This document shows, piece after piece, positions 1 through 7,066 of a stretch of 64,000 nt of DNA. Made by a program: the position numbers and the translations under genes. Origin of the DNA: JAXGMV01 sp040768445 (GTDB taxonomy: Bacteria > Chloroflexota > Anaerolineae > Anaerolineales > Anaerolineaceae); the NCBI GenBank assembly GCA_040768445.1, contig JAXGMV010000001.1:620001-684000 (forward strand). The letters run 5' to 3'. Numbering within the stretch: the first letter of the stretch is position 1; each line of letters begins with the position of its first letter. Under the pieces are notes generated by a model. The model did not search any database, was not told the origin of the DNA, and worked only from the letters and a program-made list of their open reading frames with translations.

Positions 1-191
1 GCATGGCGTCAAGCTATGGTTTGCGGCTCACAGTCCACCTGCCCCACACCGGCCTATCAGTGATTCTGCCGGCAGCAGTGATTGAAGGACCATCAGCCGG
101 CGAGGTTACCGCGGACATCCATGTCAAGCAGACCGTCACTGATCTGGCTGCACTCAAAGATACCGTGCTGGAGACTGCCTTACGGCAGTGA
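1..191 (+). CDS. C-terminal fragment of an unidentified protein (5' end outside window)
   Basis: The frame is open from the window edge and stops at 191, 53 bases before the next gene on the same strand. A Met codon at position 3 is probably internal. The visible residues are a mix of short hydrophobic strands and acidic stretches, with no motif I recognise. Its position suggests it is the last part of a gene co-oriented with the glycosyltransferase that follows. It could also be a chance open frame. Confidence 0.35.
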   Translation, partial: MASSYGLRLTVHLPHTGLSVILPAAVIEGPSAGEVTADIHVKQTVTDLAALKDTVLETALRQ

Positions 192-244
192 TGCCCGTAA
201 TTGTCCGGTTGTCACCACTGCCGGCATAACAAAGGACGTAATTA

Positions 245-1246
245 ATGACAATAAAACTTGTGATACAGATTCCAGCTCTCAATGAACACCAGACCCTGCC
301 CGCTACTCTGGCTGATCTACCAGACCATATTGACGGTGTTGATGAAATAATTGTTGTCGTGATTGATGACGGCTCCAGCGATGATACCGGCAAGGTGGCA
401 TTGGAAAACGGCGCACAGTACGTCATCCGTCATACCCAAAACCGTGGCCTTTCGCGTGCGTTCATGTCAGGTATCAATTTTGCGCTTGAACTGGGTGCTG
501 ATGTCATTGTCAATACCGATGCCGATAACCAGTATCCTGGGCGTTACATTATCGACCTGGTAACCCCTATACTTGAGGGTAAAGCTGATGTGGTCATCGG
601 CGACCGCCAGCCGGCCTCCAATACCAATTTTTCGCCGCTCAAACGTCTGCTTGAGGTGCTCGGCAGCAAAGTGATCGCCTGGATGGCGCACGTAGACACA
701 CCCGACGCTCCCAGTGGCTTCAGAGCTTACTCACGTTTTGCTGCCTCGCGCTTACAGGTGCACAATACCTATTCCTACACTTTGGAAACATTGATACAGG
801 CTGGTCAGGAGCGTTTTGCGATAGCACATATCCCAATCGAAACCAACCCCACCCCTCGCCAATCCCGTCTGCACAAGGGTATGCTCAACTTCATTATGCG
901 CCAGGGTACTACCATCATTCGCGCCTATGCGCTCTACCGCCCGCTCAGGACTTTCGGTACACTGGGTATCCCATTCATCCTTGTTGGGCTGTTCTTCATC
1001 TTCCGCTTTATGTTTTTCTATTTCACCAATAACAGCGGCGTCGGTCGTTACGTACAATCTGTCTCTCTTGGTGGTACAGCACTGCTGTTTGGCCTGATAT
1101 TGGAGATTATTGGTTTACTGGGTGAGGCAATTCGCGTCAACCAGCGCATGCTGGAGGATGTACTGATCCGCTTGAAAAACAGCGAGACACCGTATGGCAG
1201 TTACTCACATGACGGCCTGCGCATCTACACGCGCCACGACGATTGA
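245..1246 (+). CDS. Family 2 glycosyltransferase, dolichyl/polyprenyl-phosphate sugar transferase type
   Basis: A 333-residue protein. The N-terminal ~220 residues form a GT2 (GT-A fold) domain: a PALNE motif at ~9-13, the nucleotide-binding VIDDGSSDDT segment at ~39-48, and NTDADNQY at ~90-97 carrying the metal-binding DxD. The last third has two hydrophobic segments (~237-258 and ~275-297), as in membrane-anchored polyprenol-phosphate mannose/glucose synthases. The expected role is transfer of a sugar from a nucleotide donor to a lipid carrier or lipid-linked acceptor at the inner membrane face. AAAGGA lies 8 bases before the ATG and supports this start. It may be the same pathway as the membrane proteins at 49.7-57.3 kb, but the substrate cannot be read from the sequence. 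Confidence 0.88.
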   Translation: MTIKLVIQIPALNEHQTLPATLADLPDHIDGVDEIIVVVIDDGSSDDTGKVALENGAQYVIRHTQNRGLSRAFMSGINFALELGADVIVNTDADNQYPGRYIIDLVTPILEGKADVVIGDRQPASNTNFSPLKRLLEVLGSKVIAWMAHVDTPDAPSGFRAYSRFAASRLQVHNTYSYTLETLIQAGQERFAIAHIPIETNPTPRQSRLHKGMLNFIMRQGTTIIRAYALYRPLRTFGTLGIPFILVGLFFIFRFMFFYFTNNSGVGRYVQSVSLGGTALLFGLILEIIGLLGEAIRVNQRMLEDVLIRLKNSETPYGSYSHDGLRIYTRHDD

Positions 1247-1305
1247 AGCACCCCTATATCCATTATGTAAGATTGATAAGAGAAGCAGCAAATACCCGGT
1301 AGCTG

Positions 1306-1974
1306 TCAGATAAGTAAAGCCAGCGAGGTCGCCAGGAACCACAGCATGGTACTTGCCAGGACTGTCCACTCCAGCACCGCAGCCATCCAAACCTTTGGTC
1401 GCTCCACCACTGTAGAAGTATCCAGCACATCCATATCAGTATCCTGTTTGGCTGCCCTGTGAGGGTATTTGAGAAAGACGGCATACACTAGCGACGCCGC
1501 CACACCAATCCAAATCATGCCCTTCGGAATAATCTCGCTTTCAGCAGGTTGAGCAAATATGCTGATGCTGTACAGGATCATAGTCACCAGGCCGGCACGG
1601 AAGTAAGACACCGCTGCCTTGATGTGCGCCTTGATGTTGTTCATTGGAAAGACGCCCACCAATGCACAAGAGATGGTTGCCCAAGCGCCGGCAACAGCAG
1701 CCGGGATTGCCCAGACGTTATTGAGCACCAACGCCAGCCCGACCAGGTACGGCAGCAGCAGGATACCGGCGAGGATCAGGCCGTAGTTAAACACACCAGC
1801 CGCGCTTGAGATGCCGACCTGCCCCAGCTCAGAGATGAAGTGGTTCAGTGATGAGTATCGTTCGCCATGGGGTCCCCTGTAAACCAGGCTGCTGACGATC
1901 ACCGCAGCCATCACCACCAGGCTGCCGGCCAGCCCAAAATAAGGATAAATTGTCGAAAACAACATTGGCAGCAT
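1306..1974 (-). CDS. DUF998-type integral membrane protein
   Basis: A 222-residue polytopic protein with about six hydrophobic helices and a short polar C-terminus before a last helix. The early motif of Ser/Asn/His followed by FISELG at ~43-50, and the PMNN segment after the fourth helix, are typical of the DUF998 family as I know it. The function of that family is unknown. It is convergent with the glycosyltransferase and divergent from the coiled-coil gene at 2165, so it is probably transcribed alone. An AAGGGG sequence lies 10 bases upstream of the chosen ATG. Confidence 0.7.
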   Translation of the reverse strand: MLPMLFSTIYPYFGLAGSLVVMAAVIVSSLVYRGPHGERYSSLNHFISELGQVGISSAAGVFNYGLILAGILLLPYLVGLALVLNNVWAIPAAVAGAWATISCALVGVFPMNNIKAHIKAAVSYFRAGLVTMILYSISIFAQPAESEIIPKGMIWIGVAASLVYAVFLKYPHRAAKQDTDMDVLDTSTVVERPKVWMAAVLEWTVLASTMLWFLATSLALLI

Positions 1975-2164
1975 TGCTTTTATACCCCTTTCAGGATGTT
2001 GTGCATCCCTATTCTACCCCAAGCCTATCAACAGTGCTGGCCAATTGGGTAAATAAAAGTAGGCGCTCCATACACATACTCTGCCGTGTTGTTCCTGCGC
2101 AAAATACGCCGGCAATCTGTTAGAATTAATTGCCTGATTGATCAAACAAGCCAAGGAGGTTATC

Positions 2165-3334
2165 GTGATCACCCCCAAGCAGATAGAAGAGTGGATCAAA
2201 GAGGCCGAAGAGCGTCCGTCTTCCGGACCAATCTTAATCCAATTCATTGGGCAGCGCCTCAAGTTCCTGGCAGACCGCAACGAAGAAATGCTGGCTGAGA
2301 ATATTCAACTGCGCTCCGGCAGCAAGGTAGAAGAGCTTGAAAGCCGCATTGCCAGTCTCGAGAACCAGCTGGAACTGCTCAAGCGTCAGTTTGGCGGCGA
2401 GCTGCCCGAACTGCAGGCACCTTCTCTCAGTCTGCTGTGCTTCAACGCCAGCGGCAAACTGCTGCGTGTTGAAATACCCCTTGACGGTCTTGAGCATGGC
2501 GCCAGGCTGGCACAGTTTGACGAACCTCTCAACCCGGCTGACCTATCAACCACCCTGTTAGTGACCAGCCCTCTGGAAGAACTGCTGCTGCTGTTTGAAA
2601 CCGGCCGCACTGCATCCATCGCTGTTTCCTCAGTACCGGCAGCTGATGCCGGCATAGTCAGGTGGAACAGTGCACTGCAAACTGAAACCCGCGGTGGTGA
2701 GGAGTTATGCGGCATCCTGCCGGTAGCCTCCCTGCCCCTGTTTGACCAGTGTGTTCAGGTTAGCCGGCGCGGTTTTGCCAAGCGCATCGGACGCAGCTAC
2801 CTGCAGGGCTACATTGCCCGAGATTACATCGGCGCCGGCACCCGGCAGAAACTTGACCGCCCCTTCGGGCTGTTCCTCGCCAATGACACTGACCTGGGCG
2901 TAATTGCCAGCCGCGAAGGCAGCCTGCTCACCTTTTCAATCCCTGACCTGCCCTATAACGCCGAGGAAACCATCCGCCTGTCGGTCACAGATTACGTCGT
3001 CAACGCCTTCAACCTGCTTGATAGGCCGCACATCGTCATGGTCACACAGGACGGCAAGGTGGTGCACCGTGAAGCATCCTGGCTCACACCTTCTTCATCT
3101 ATTAAAACCCGCGGCCAACAGCTTATACCGTCGGGGCGCTTATCATCTGGCACCCGTGCCGCGTCTGTCTTTGCCTGCGGTGAGACTGATTGGGGCGTTG
3201 CCCTGGCGGCATCCGGTATGCTGACTCTCTACCGAATGGCTGATCTACTGTCAGCCGGCAGCCTGCCCGGCGCTGAGGCAGACCCGGTGGTGGATTTCAA
3301 ATCCTTCAGCCTGCCCTCTGTTGAAAGAAAGTAA
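2165..3334 (+). CDS. Coiled-coil protein with gyrase-A-C-terminal-like propeller repeats, partner of Hsp70-like gene
   Basis: A GTG start at 2165 is preceded by AAGGAGG at 2153-2159 with 5-base spacing, which is much better than the TTG 27 bases upstream. This gives 389 residues. Residues ~1-75 are charged and heptad-like (coiled coil). The remainder is built of repeated beta-strand units in which a hydrophobic strand is followed by a Gly turn and a basic strand. Examples are the VSRRGFAKRIGRS, ASREGSLLTFSIPDLP and VTQDGKVVHREASW segments, which resemble blades of the GyrA/ParC C-terminal beta-propeller. No topoisomerase catalytic domain is present. The Hsp70-like gene starts 12 bases after the stop, so the two are very probably cotranscribed. 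The propeller assignment is my inference from strand pattern; function unknown. Confidence 0.6.
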   Translation: MITPKQIEEWIKEAEERPSSGPILIQFIGQRLKFLADRNEEMLAENIQLRSGSKVEELESRIASLENQLELLKRQFGGELPELQAPSLSLLCFNASGKLLRVEIPLDGLEHGARLAQFDEPLNPADLSTTLLVTSPLEELLLLFETGRTASIAVSSVPAADAGIVRWNSALQTETRGGEELCGILPVASLPLFDQCVQVSRRGFAKRIGRSYLQGYIARDYIGAGTRQKLDRPFGLFLANDTDLGVIASREGSLLTFSIPDLPYNAEETIRLSVTDYVVNAFNLLDRPHIVMVTQDGKVVHREASWLTPSSSIKTRGQQLIPSGRLSSGTRAASVFACGETDWGVALAASGMLTLYRMADLLSAGSLPGAEADPVVDFKSFSLPSVERK

Positions 3335-3346
3335 CAGGTAAGCAAT

Positions 3347-4684
3347 ATGGTTTACAACATCGGGATTGATTTTGGCACCTCCAACTCCGGCGCGGCCTTC
3401 TTTGACGGTAGCCAGGTGCACCTGCTGCCCATCGATGAGAAAGCCGTCGTCCCTGAAGTGGTTAAAACCATCCTGTATATCACCCGCGACCAACATTGCA
3501 CCATCGGACAGGAGGCTGTTGAGCTTTACTACCGCCAGAACGTCAACCGCCGGCGCCGCTTCGTGAAAAAATGGGTCGGTGAGATTGAGGTGTACGGCGG
3601 TGACATGTACTTTGTGCGCGATGTCTACACCTACGTGGACGAATTGATGCCCGGCCGCCTGCTGCAGTTCATTAAAACAGCCCTGCGCACCCCGGGTATT
3701 GACGGCACCATGGTATTTGAGCGTTTCTACAGCCTGGGTGACATTGTCAGCGTCTACCTGAAACAGCTCAAGCAGCGTGCTGAGACCCTGCTGGGTGATA
3801 AAGTGACAACTGTCACCCTCGGCAGGCCGGTGAAATTCTCTCAGGATCCGGCGCAGGACAAAACCGCCCAGGCGATTATGGAAGGTGCTGCCCTGTCTGC
3901 CGGCTTTGAGCGGGTCAATTTTGAGCTTGAGCCGGTTGCTGCCGCCCTGAATTACGAGTTGGGACTGCATCAGCCGCAAAACGTGTTGATCTTTGACTTC
4001 GGCGGCGGCACGCTCGACATCACCATCATGCGCTTGGGTGACCCCAAACAGCGCCAGGTGTACGCCAACGGCGGCATTGACATTGCGGGCAGTGATTTTG
4101 ACCGTGCCATTATCCAGCAGCGCATGCTGCGCCATTTTGGCCTCGGACAGGTTGACCAGCAGCGCGACCTGCTGGAACTGGTGAACGCCGTTGCCGACTG
4201 GATCTCCCTGCCGGACCTGAGCACGCCCAAGGCGCGCCTGCGGCTCGAACAGGCTATTACGCAGGGCATTGCCCCTGCCCGCCTGAAAGCCCTTGAAAGC
4301 CTGCTGTTCAACGACCTGGCGTTCTTGTTCTACAACAGGGTTGAAGCCGCCAAGATCAGGCTCTCTGAGCAGGGTGCGGACGCGATTGCCCTGCAGAGCA
4401 AGGACATTGACGTGTGGGAACTGTACACCCGCACACAGTTTGAAACTGACATCCAACCATATGCTGAACAGATCAAAGCGGTGCTTTTGGAGACAGTTCA
4501 GCGCTCCTCACTGGCTTTGGAACAGATTGACGCAGTGGTCACTACCGGCGGATCATCGGGCATACCGTTGTTCAAAAGCATGCTGGCCGGTATCTTCGGC
4601 CGTGAGCGGCTACAGCAAGCCAGCGCCTTCAGCAGTGTCACAGCCGGTTTGAGCGTGCGCGCTTATCACGGCACAGTGGTATAA
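3347..4684 (+). CDS. Hsp70-family ATPase lacking a substrate-binding domain
   Basis: A 445-residue actin-fold ATPase. The phosphate-1 motif GIDFGTSNSG is at ~6-15, phosphate-2 IFDFGGGTLDIT at ~216-227, and the adenosine motif TTGGSSGIP at ~397-405. It stops soon after the nucleotide-binding domain, where DnaK (about 640 residues) would carry the peptide-binding sandwich and lid. It therefore belongs with the short YegD-like Hsp70 relatives rather than DnaK. An RRRRRFVKKW basic stretch lies near residue 65. The gene follows the propeller-like gene by 12 bases and is closed by a strong terminator. The partner protein probably replaces the missing client or adaptor function; this is inference. 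Confidence 0.88.
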   Translation: MVYNIGIDFGTSNSGAAFFDGSQVHLLPIDEKAVVPEVVKTILYITRDQHCTIGQEAVELYYRQNVNRRRRFVKKWVGEIEVYGGDMYFVRDVYTYVDELMPGRLLQFIKTALRTPGIDGTMVFERFYSLGDIVSVYLKQLKQRAETLLGDKVTTVTLGRPVKFSQDPAQDKTAQAIMEGAALSAGFERVNFELEPVAAALNYELGLHQPQNVLIFDFGGGTLDITIMRLGDPKQRQVYANGGIDIAGSDFDRAIIQQRMLRHFGLGQVDQQRDLLELVNAVADWISLPDLSTPKARLRLEQAITQGIAPARLKALESLLFNDLAFLFYNRVEAAKIRLSEQGADAIALQSKDIDVWELYTRTQFETDIQPYAEQIKAVLLETVQRSSLALEQIDAVVTTGGSSGIPLFKSMLAGIFGRERLQQASAFSSVTAGLSVRAYHGTVV

Positions 4685-4700
4685 CTGTCTTTGACAGCAT

Positions 4701-4734
4701 AAACCCGGCAGGGATGTCCCACCGGGTTTTTTTT
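4701..4734 (+). terminator. Intrinsic terminator after Hsp70-like gene
   Basis: An AAACCCGG arm at 4701-4708 pairs with CCGGGTTT at 4722-4729, with an inner GGG/CCC. It is followed by an uninterrupted T run to 4734. It ends the 2165-4684 operon and separates it from the convergent RNHCP gene. Confidence 0.9.
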
Positions 4735-4758
4735 CAAACTAATCAGAATAATTTTCTA

Positions 4759-5241
4759 TCAACCTGCCAGGACAAAGGCAGCAGTCTCCCAGTGCACATG
4801 TTCTGCTTCTTCCTTCAGCTGGTCGTACAGCCTGCCGGCTGTTCGCCGCTTGAGTAGGCTGATGCCTGTAGCTGTCAGCGCTTGCTGTGTGCCGGCATCC
4901 AAGTACGCCCCATCCAGCAGTTCCAGCAGGACGCTTGGCAGGTCATCGGCAGCGATGCGGTTCAGCGAAAGCTTGCCGCAGCCTATACAGCGGTGCACAA
5001 TCATCAGTTCACCACTCTTGCTGCCAGCTGAAGTCTTGGATGTCAGCCCGACCGGCTTCATCATACCGCGGCAGGCTGAGAGCCGATCGCCGGCGTTGTG
5101 CAGGTCAAGGTGCCGTGACCACAGGCAGCACGGGCAGTGGTTGCGGTTATTTACACCTGCCAGCATGCGGCTGGTTGAAACCAGGTTGCCGCACTGCAGG
5201 CAGTGGTAAGTGTCATTCATTATTGTCTTGTTGCATTTCAT
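4759..5241 (-). CDS. RNHCP domain protein
   Basis: A 160-residue protein carrying the family-defining NRNHCPCCLWSRHLD motif at ~33-47 and a first CLQCGN zinc knuckle at ~15-20. A second HRCIGCGKLSLNRI segment follows at ~84-97. The paired Cys residues suggest zinc binding. The biochemical function of RNHCP proteins is not known to me. It lies 12 bases downstream of rsgA on the same strand and is probably the second gene of that operon, which would put it under the same upstream attenuator. A GAGG sequence sits just before the first ATG; an internal ATG at 5220 has no visible ribosome-binding site. Confidence 0.8.
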   Translation of the reverse strand: MKCNKTIMNDTYHCLQCGNLVSTSRMLAGVNNRNHCPCCLWSRHLDLHNAGDRLSACRGMMKPVGLTSKTSAGSKSGELMIVHRCIGCGKLSLNRIAADDLPSVLLELLDGAYLDAGTQQALTATGISLLKRRTAGRLYDQLKEEAEHVHWETAAFVLAG

Positions 5242-5253
5242 ACGCCTCTTCTT

Positions 5254-6252
5254 CTACATATCTTCAAGCAGTTTCAAATAACTGGCATAGCGCTGCGGCG
5301 AGATTTTCTCCTCCATCACCGCCAGCCGGACGGCACAGCCCGGCTCATCCCGGTGCCGGCAGCCCACGCCAAAGCGGCATTTCACGCGGTATGCCCGCAT
5401 TTCAACAAAGTAATCCGCTAGCTCATCGGGCGGCAAATCCCACAGTCCAAATTCACGGGTGCCGGGCGTGTCAATCAACGCGCCGCCAAAATCCAGCGGA
5501 AAGACCTGCACGCCGGTGGTGGTATGCCTGCCCTTGCCGGTCAGCCAGCTCACTTGCGCCACCCGTCCCCCCAGGCCGGGCTGCAGGGCATTCAACAGGC
5601 TGGTCTTACCCACGCCGGACTTGCCTACCAGCACCGACAGGCGGTCTTTCAAAGCCGCACCCAACTCAGCGATGCCTTCACCACTGACGGCGCTGACCAG
5701 TATCACCCGGTAGCCTATGTGCCGGTACAGTTCAGCCGCCTGCTGGATGGTCTCATCGAGCCCGCTGGCAACGCCTGTCACCAGGTCCACCTTTGTCACG
5801 CATACCACTGCCGGCAGGTCGTTGGCCTCAGCGGCAGTCAAATAGCGGTCCAGCAGGTTCCATTTCGGCGGCGGTTCGGCAGCAGCAATCACAGGCACCA
5901 CCAGGTCAACATTGGCAGCAATTACCTGCTCATGCGCACGGGCGGTCGGCATCGGTACCGCTGATCGCCGTGAGAGCTGGCTGCTGCGCGGCAGTACAGC
6001 AGTGATGCGTCCATTGCCGTCACGGATATCCACTTCAACGCGGTCGCCCACCGCTGGCTCAAAAGCCAAGCTGCCAGCATCATGCACGTAATTCTTACCC
6101 GGGCGTCGTTTATGCGTGTCATCAGCTTGCCGTTGATAACGTGGGGCGATAGTGCAGGGCACGATACTGCCGCTCAACATCACATAGACCTGTCCAATTG
6201 TTTTCATCATCACCAAACCGTTCAAGGGTTGGTTGTCATCTTTGTTATACAT
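5254..6252 (-). CDS. rsgA: RsgA, circularly permuted ribosome-biogenesis GTPase
   Basis: A 332-residue protein. After an OB-fold (~15-90) the GTPase motifs come in permuted order: G4 as CVTKVD (Thr replaces the usual Asn of NKxD), then G1 GKSGVGKTSLLN, then DTPGTREFGLW as G3. A C-terminal zinc finger reads CRFGVGCRH...DEPGC. RsgA acts in late 30S subunit maturation. The frame stays open 54 bases further upstream, but those codons lie in a terminator hairpin. The ATG at 6252, with AGGAA 10 bases before it, is the better start. Two terminators and a leader ORF lie upstream (see findings). The RNHCP gene follows. Confidence 0.92.
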   Translation of the reverse strand: MYNKDDNQPLNGLVMMKTIGQVYVMLSGSIVPCTIAPRYQRQADDTHKRRPGKNYVHDAGSLAFEPAVGDRVEVDIRDGNGRITAVLPRSSQLSRRSAVPMPTARAHEQVIAANVDLVVPVIAAAEPPPKWNLLDRYLTAAEANDLPAVVCVTKVDLVTGVASGLDETIQQAAELYRHIGYRVILVSAVSGEGIAELGAALKDRLSVLVGKSGVGKTSLLNALQPGLGGRVAQVSWLTGKGRHTTTGVQVFPLDFGGALIDTPGTREFGLWDLPPDELADYFVEMRAYRVKCRFGVGCRHRDEPGCAVRLAVMEEKISPQRYASYLKLLEDM

Positions 6253-6268
6253 GGTGTCATTCCTAAAC

Positions 6269-6297
6269 AAAAAAGCCGCAGGATTGCTCCCGCGGCT
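6269..6297 (-). terminator. Second leader terminator directly upstream of rsgA
   Basis: On the minus strand an AGCCGC...GCGGCT stem (6292-6297 with 6274-6279, inner GGA/TCC) is followed by six T. It ends 17 bases before the rsgA start codon, so a transcript coming from further upstream must pass it to reach rsgA. No complete minus-strand gene lies between it and the promoter at 6532-6560 apart from the short leader ORF. Confidence 0.75.
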
Positions 6298-6358
6298 GTC
6301 AAACACAGATCACGAACTGGTTTTTTCTTCAACCCGGGTTAAAGGTCCGGGCAGGAAT

Positions 6359-6386
6359 AAAAAACCGCGGGCAAGGGTGCGCCCGC
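6359..6386 (-). terminator. First leader terminator upstream of rsgA
   Basis: The minus-strand stem GCGGGC (6386-6381) pairs with GCCCGC (6372-6367) around an 8-base loop. It is followed by GG and a run of six T. It lies 36 bases after the stop codon of the leader ORF at 6423-6488. The 5' arm contains GGCGC, which could instead pair with GCGCC inside the leader ORF. Confidence 0.78.
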
Positions 6387-6422
6387 AGTGTGGTATCACT
6401 CAAGGTAACTGGATGGAAGGGG

Positions 6423-6488
6423 TCAGGCTTCCAACAGGCGCGCCGCAGTGGCAAGTTTTAATACAACAAGCTTCACTTGATTATGCAT
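6423..6488 (-). CDS. 21-residue leader peptide ORF upstream of rsgA
   Basis: An ATG at 6488 is preceded by a perfect AGGAGG (plus-strand CCTCCT at 6497-6502) with 8-base spacing. The product is MHNQVKLVVLKLATAARLLE plus a final Ala, rich in Leu, Val and Ala. The stop codon sits inside a small hairpin (6414-6419 with 6428-6433) that could act as a pause site. A terminator follows at once. This is the arrangement of ribosome-controlled attenuators such as trp, ilv and antibiotic-induced leaders. No biosynthetic gene follows; the next gene is rsgA. That it is translated is inferred from the ribosome-binding site. Confidence 0.6.
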   Translation of the reverse strand: MHNQVKLVVLKLATAARLLEA

Positions 6489-6531
6489 AAAGCACGCCTC
6501 CTGTTAGAATAATGGTTAATCATGCGAGTAA

Positions 6532-6560
6532 TTTTTATCATAACCACGGGCACCGGTCAA
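6532..6560 (-). promoter_or_regulatory. Candidate sigma70-type promoter for the leader/rsgA transcript
   Basis: Minus-strand TTGACC (6560-6555), 17-base spacer, then TAAAAA (6537-6532). The predicted start lies about 37 bases before the leader ORF. It overlaps the region upstream of the divergent ridA gene. The -10 is only a fair match. Confidence 0.45.
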
Positions 6561-6595
6561 GGGTAAAAAGCCTTTGCCTGCCAAAGGAGTTTACA

Positions 6596-6976
6596 ATGTC
6601 ACGAAAAGCCTTTTCATCCCCAGGCGCAGCCGCCATTGGACCCTATTCACACGCCGTCGAAAGCGGCAGGATGGTGTATTTCTCCGGTCAAACACCGCTT
6701 GACCCTGCCACCGGTCAGCTGGTACAGGGCGGTATTGGCGCCCAAACGGAACAGTGCTTCAAGAACCTGTTTGCCGTGCTGGCTGCCAGCGGGCTGAATC
6801 CTGATGATGTGGTGAAGGTAAACGTCTACCTGGTGGATATGGCCGACTTTGCTGATATGAACGCTGTTTACAGCCGGCAGTTCAGCCAGCCCTTTCCCGC
6901 CCGTACTACCATCGGTGTGGCTGCCCTGCCGATGAACGCCCGGGTGGAGATTGAAATGATCGCATGTATGCCATAA
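6596..6976 (+). CDS. ridA: RidA-family enamine/imine deaminase
   Basis: A 126-residue protein of normal RidA length. It has the N-terminal AIGPYSHAVESG segment, the YFSGQTPLDPATG strand-turn, and C-terminal FPARTTIGVAALPMNARVEIE with the Arg and Glu typical of the active cleft. RidA hydrolyses reactive enamine/imine intermediates made by PLP enzymes such as threonine dehydratase. The ATG at 6596 is preceded by AAAGGAG (6583-6589). An in-frame extension from 6512 lacks homology to the family and is rejected. It is divergent from the rsgA leader. A second RidA paralogue is at 14659. Confidence 0.92.
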   Translation: MSRKAFSSPGAAAIGPYSHAVESGRMVYFSGQTPLDPATGQLVQGGIGAQTEQCFKNLFAVLAASGLNPDDVVKVNVYLVDMADFADMNAVYSRQFSQPFPARTTIGVAALPMNARVEIEMIACMP

Positions 6977-7066
6977 CAGAATACTAGAAATTTGATTAAA
7001 TCTGCAGGGAAAACTGGTTGATGAAAAAATGAGTCGGTATGTTGAGGTATTCCTTTCAAATTCGCT

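Noticed and set aside
3251..4456. 401-codon minus-strand ORF opposite the Hsp70 gene
   Set aside because: It is antisense to a clear Hsp70 domain; its His/Gln/Val-rich composition is a complement shadow.
6252..6306. N-terminal extension of rsgA (18 residues)
   Set aside because: These codons are the arms of an intrinsic terminator and have no ribosome-binding site; the ATG at 6252 gives the normal RsgA N-terminus.
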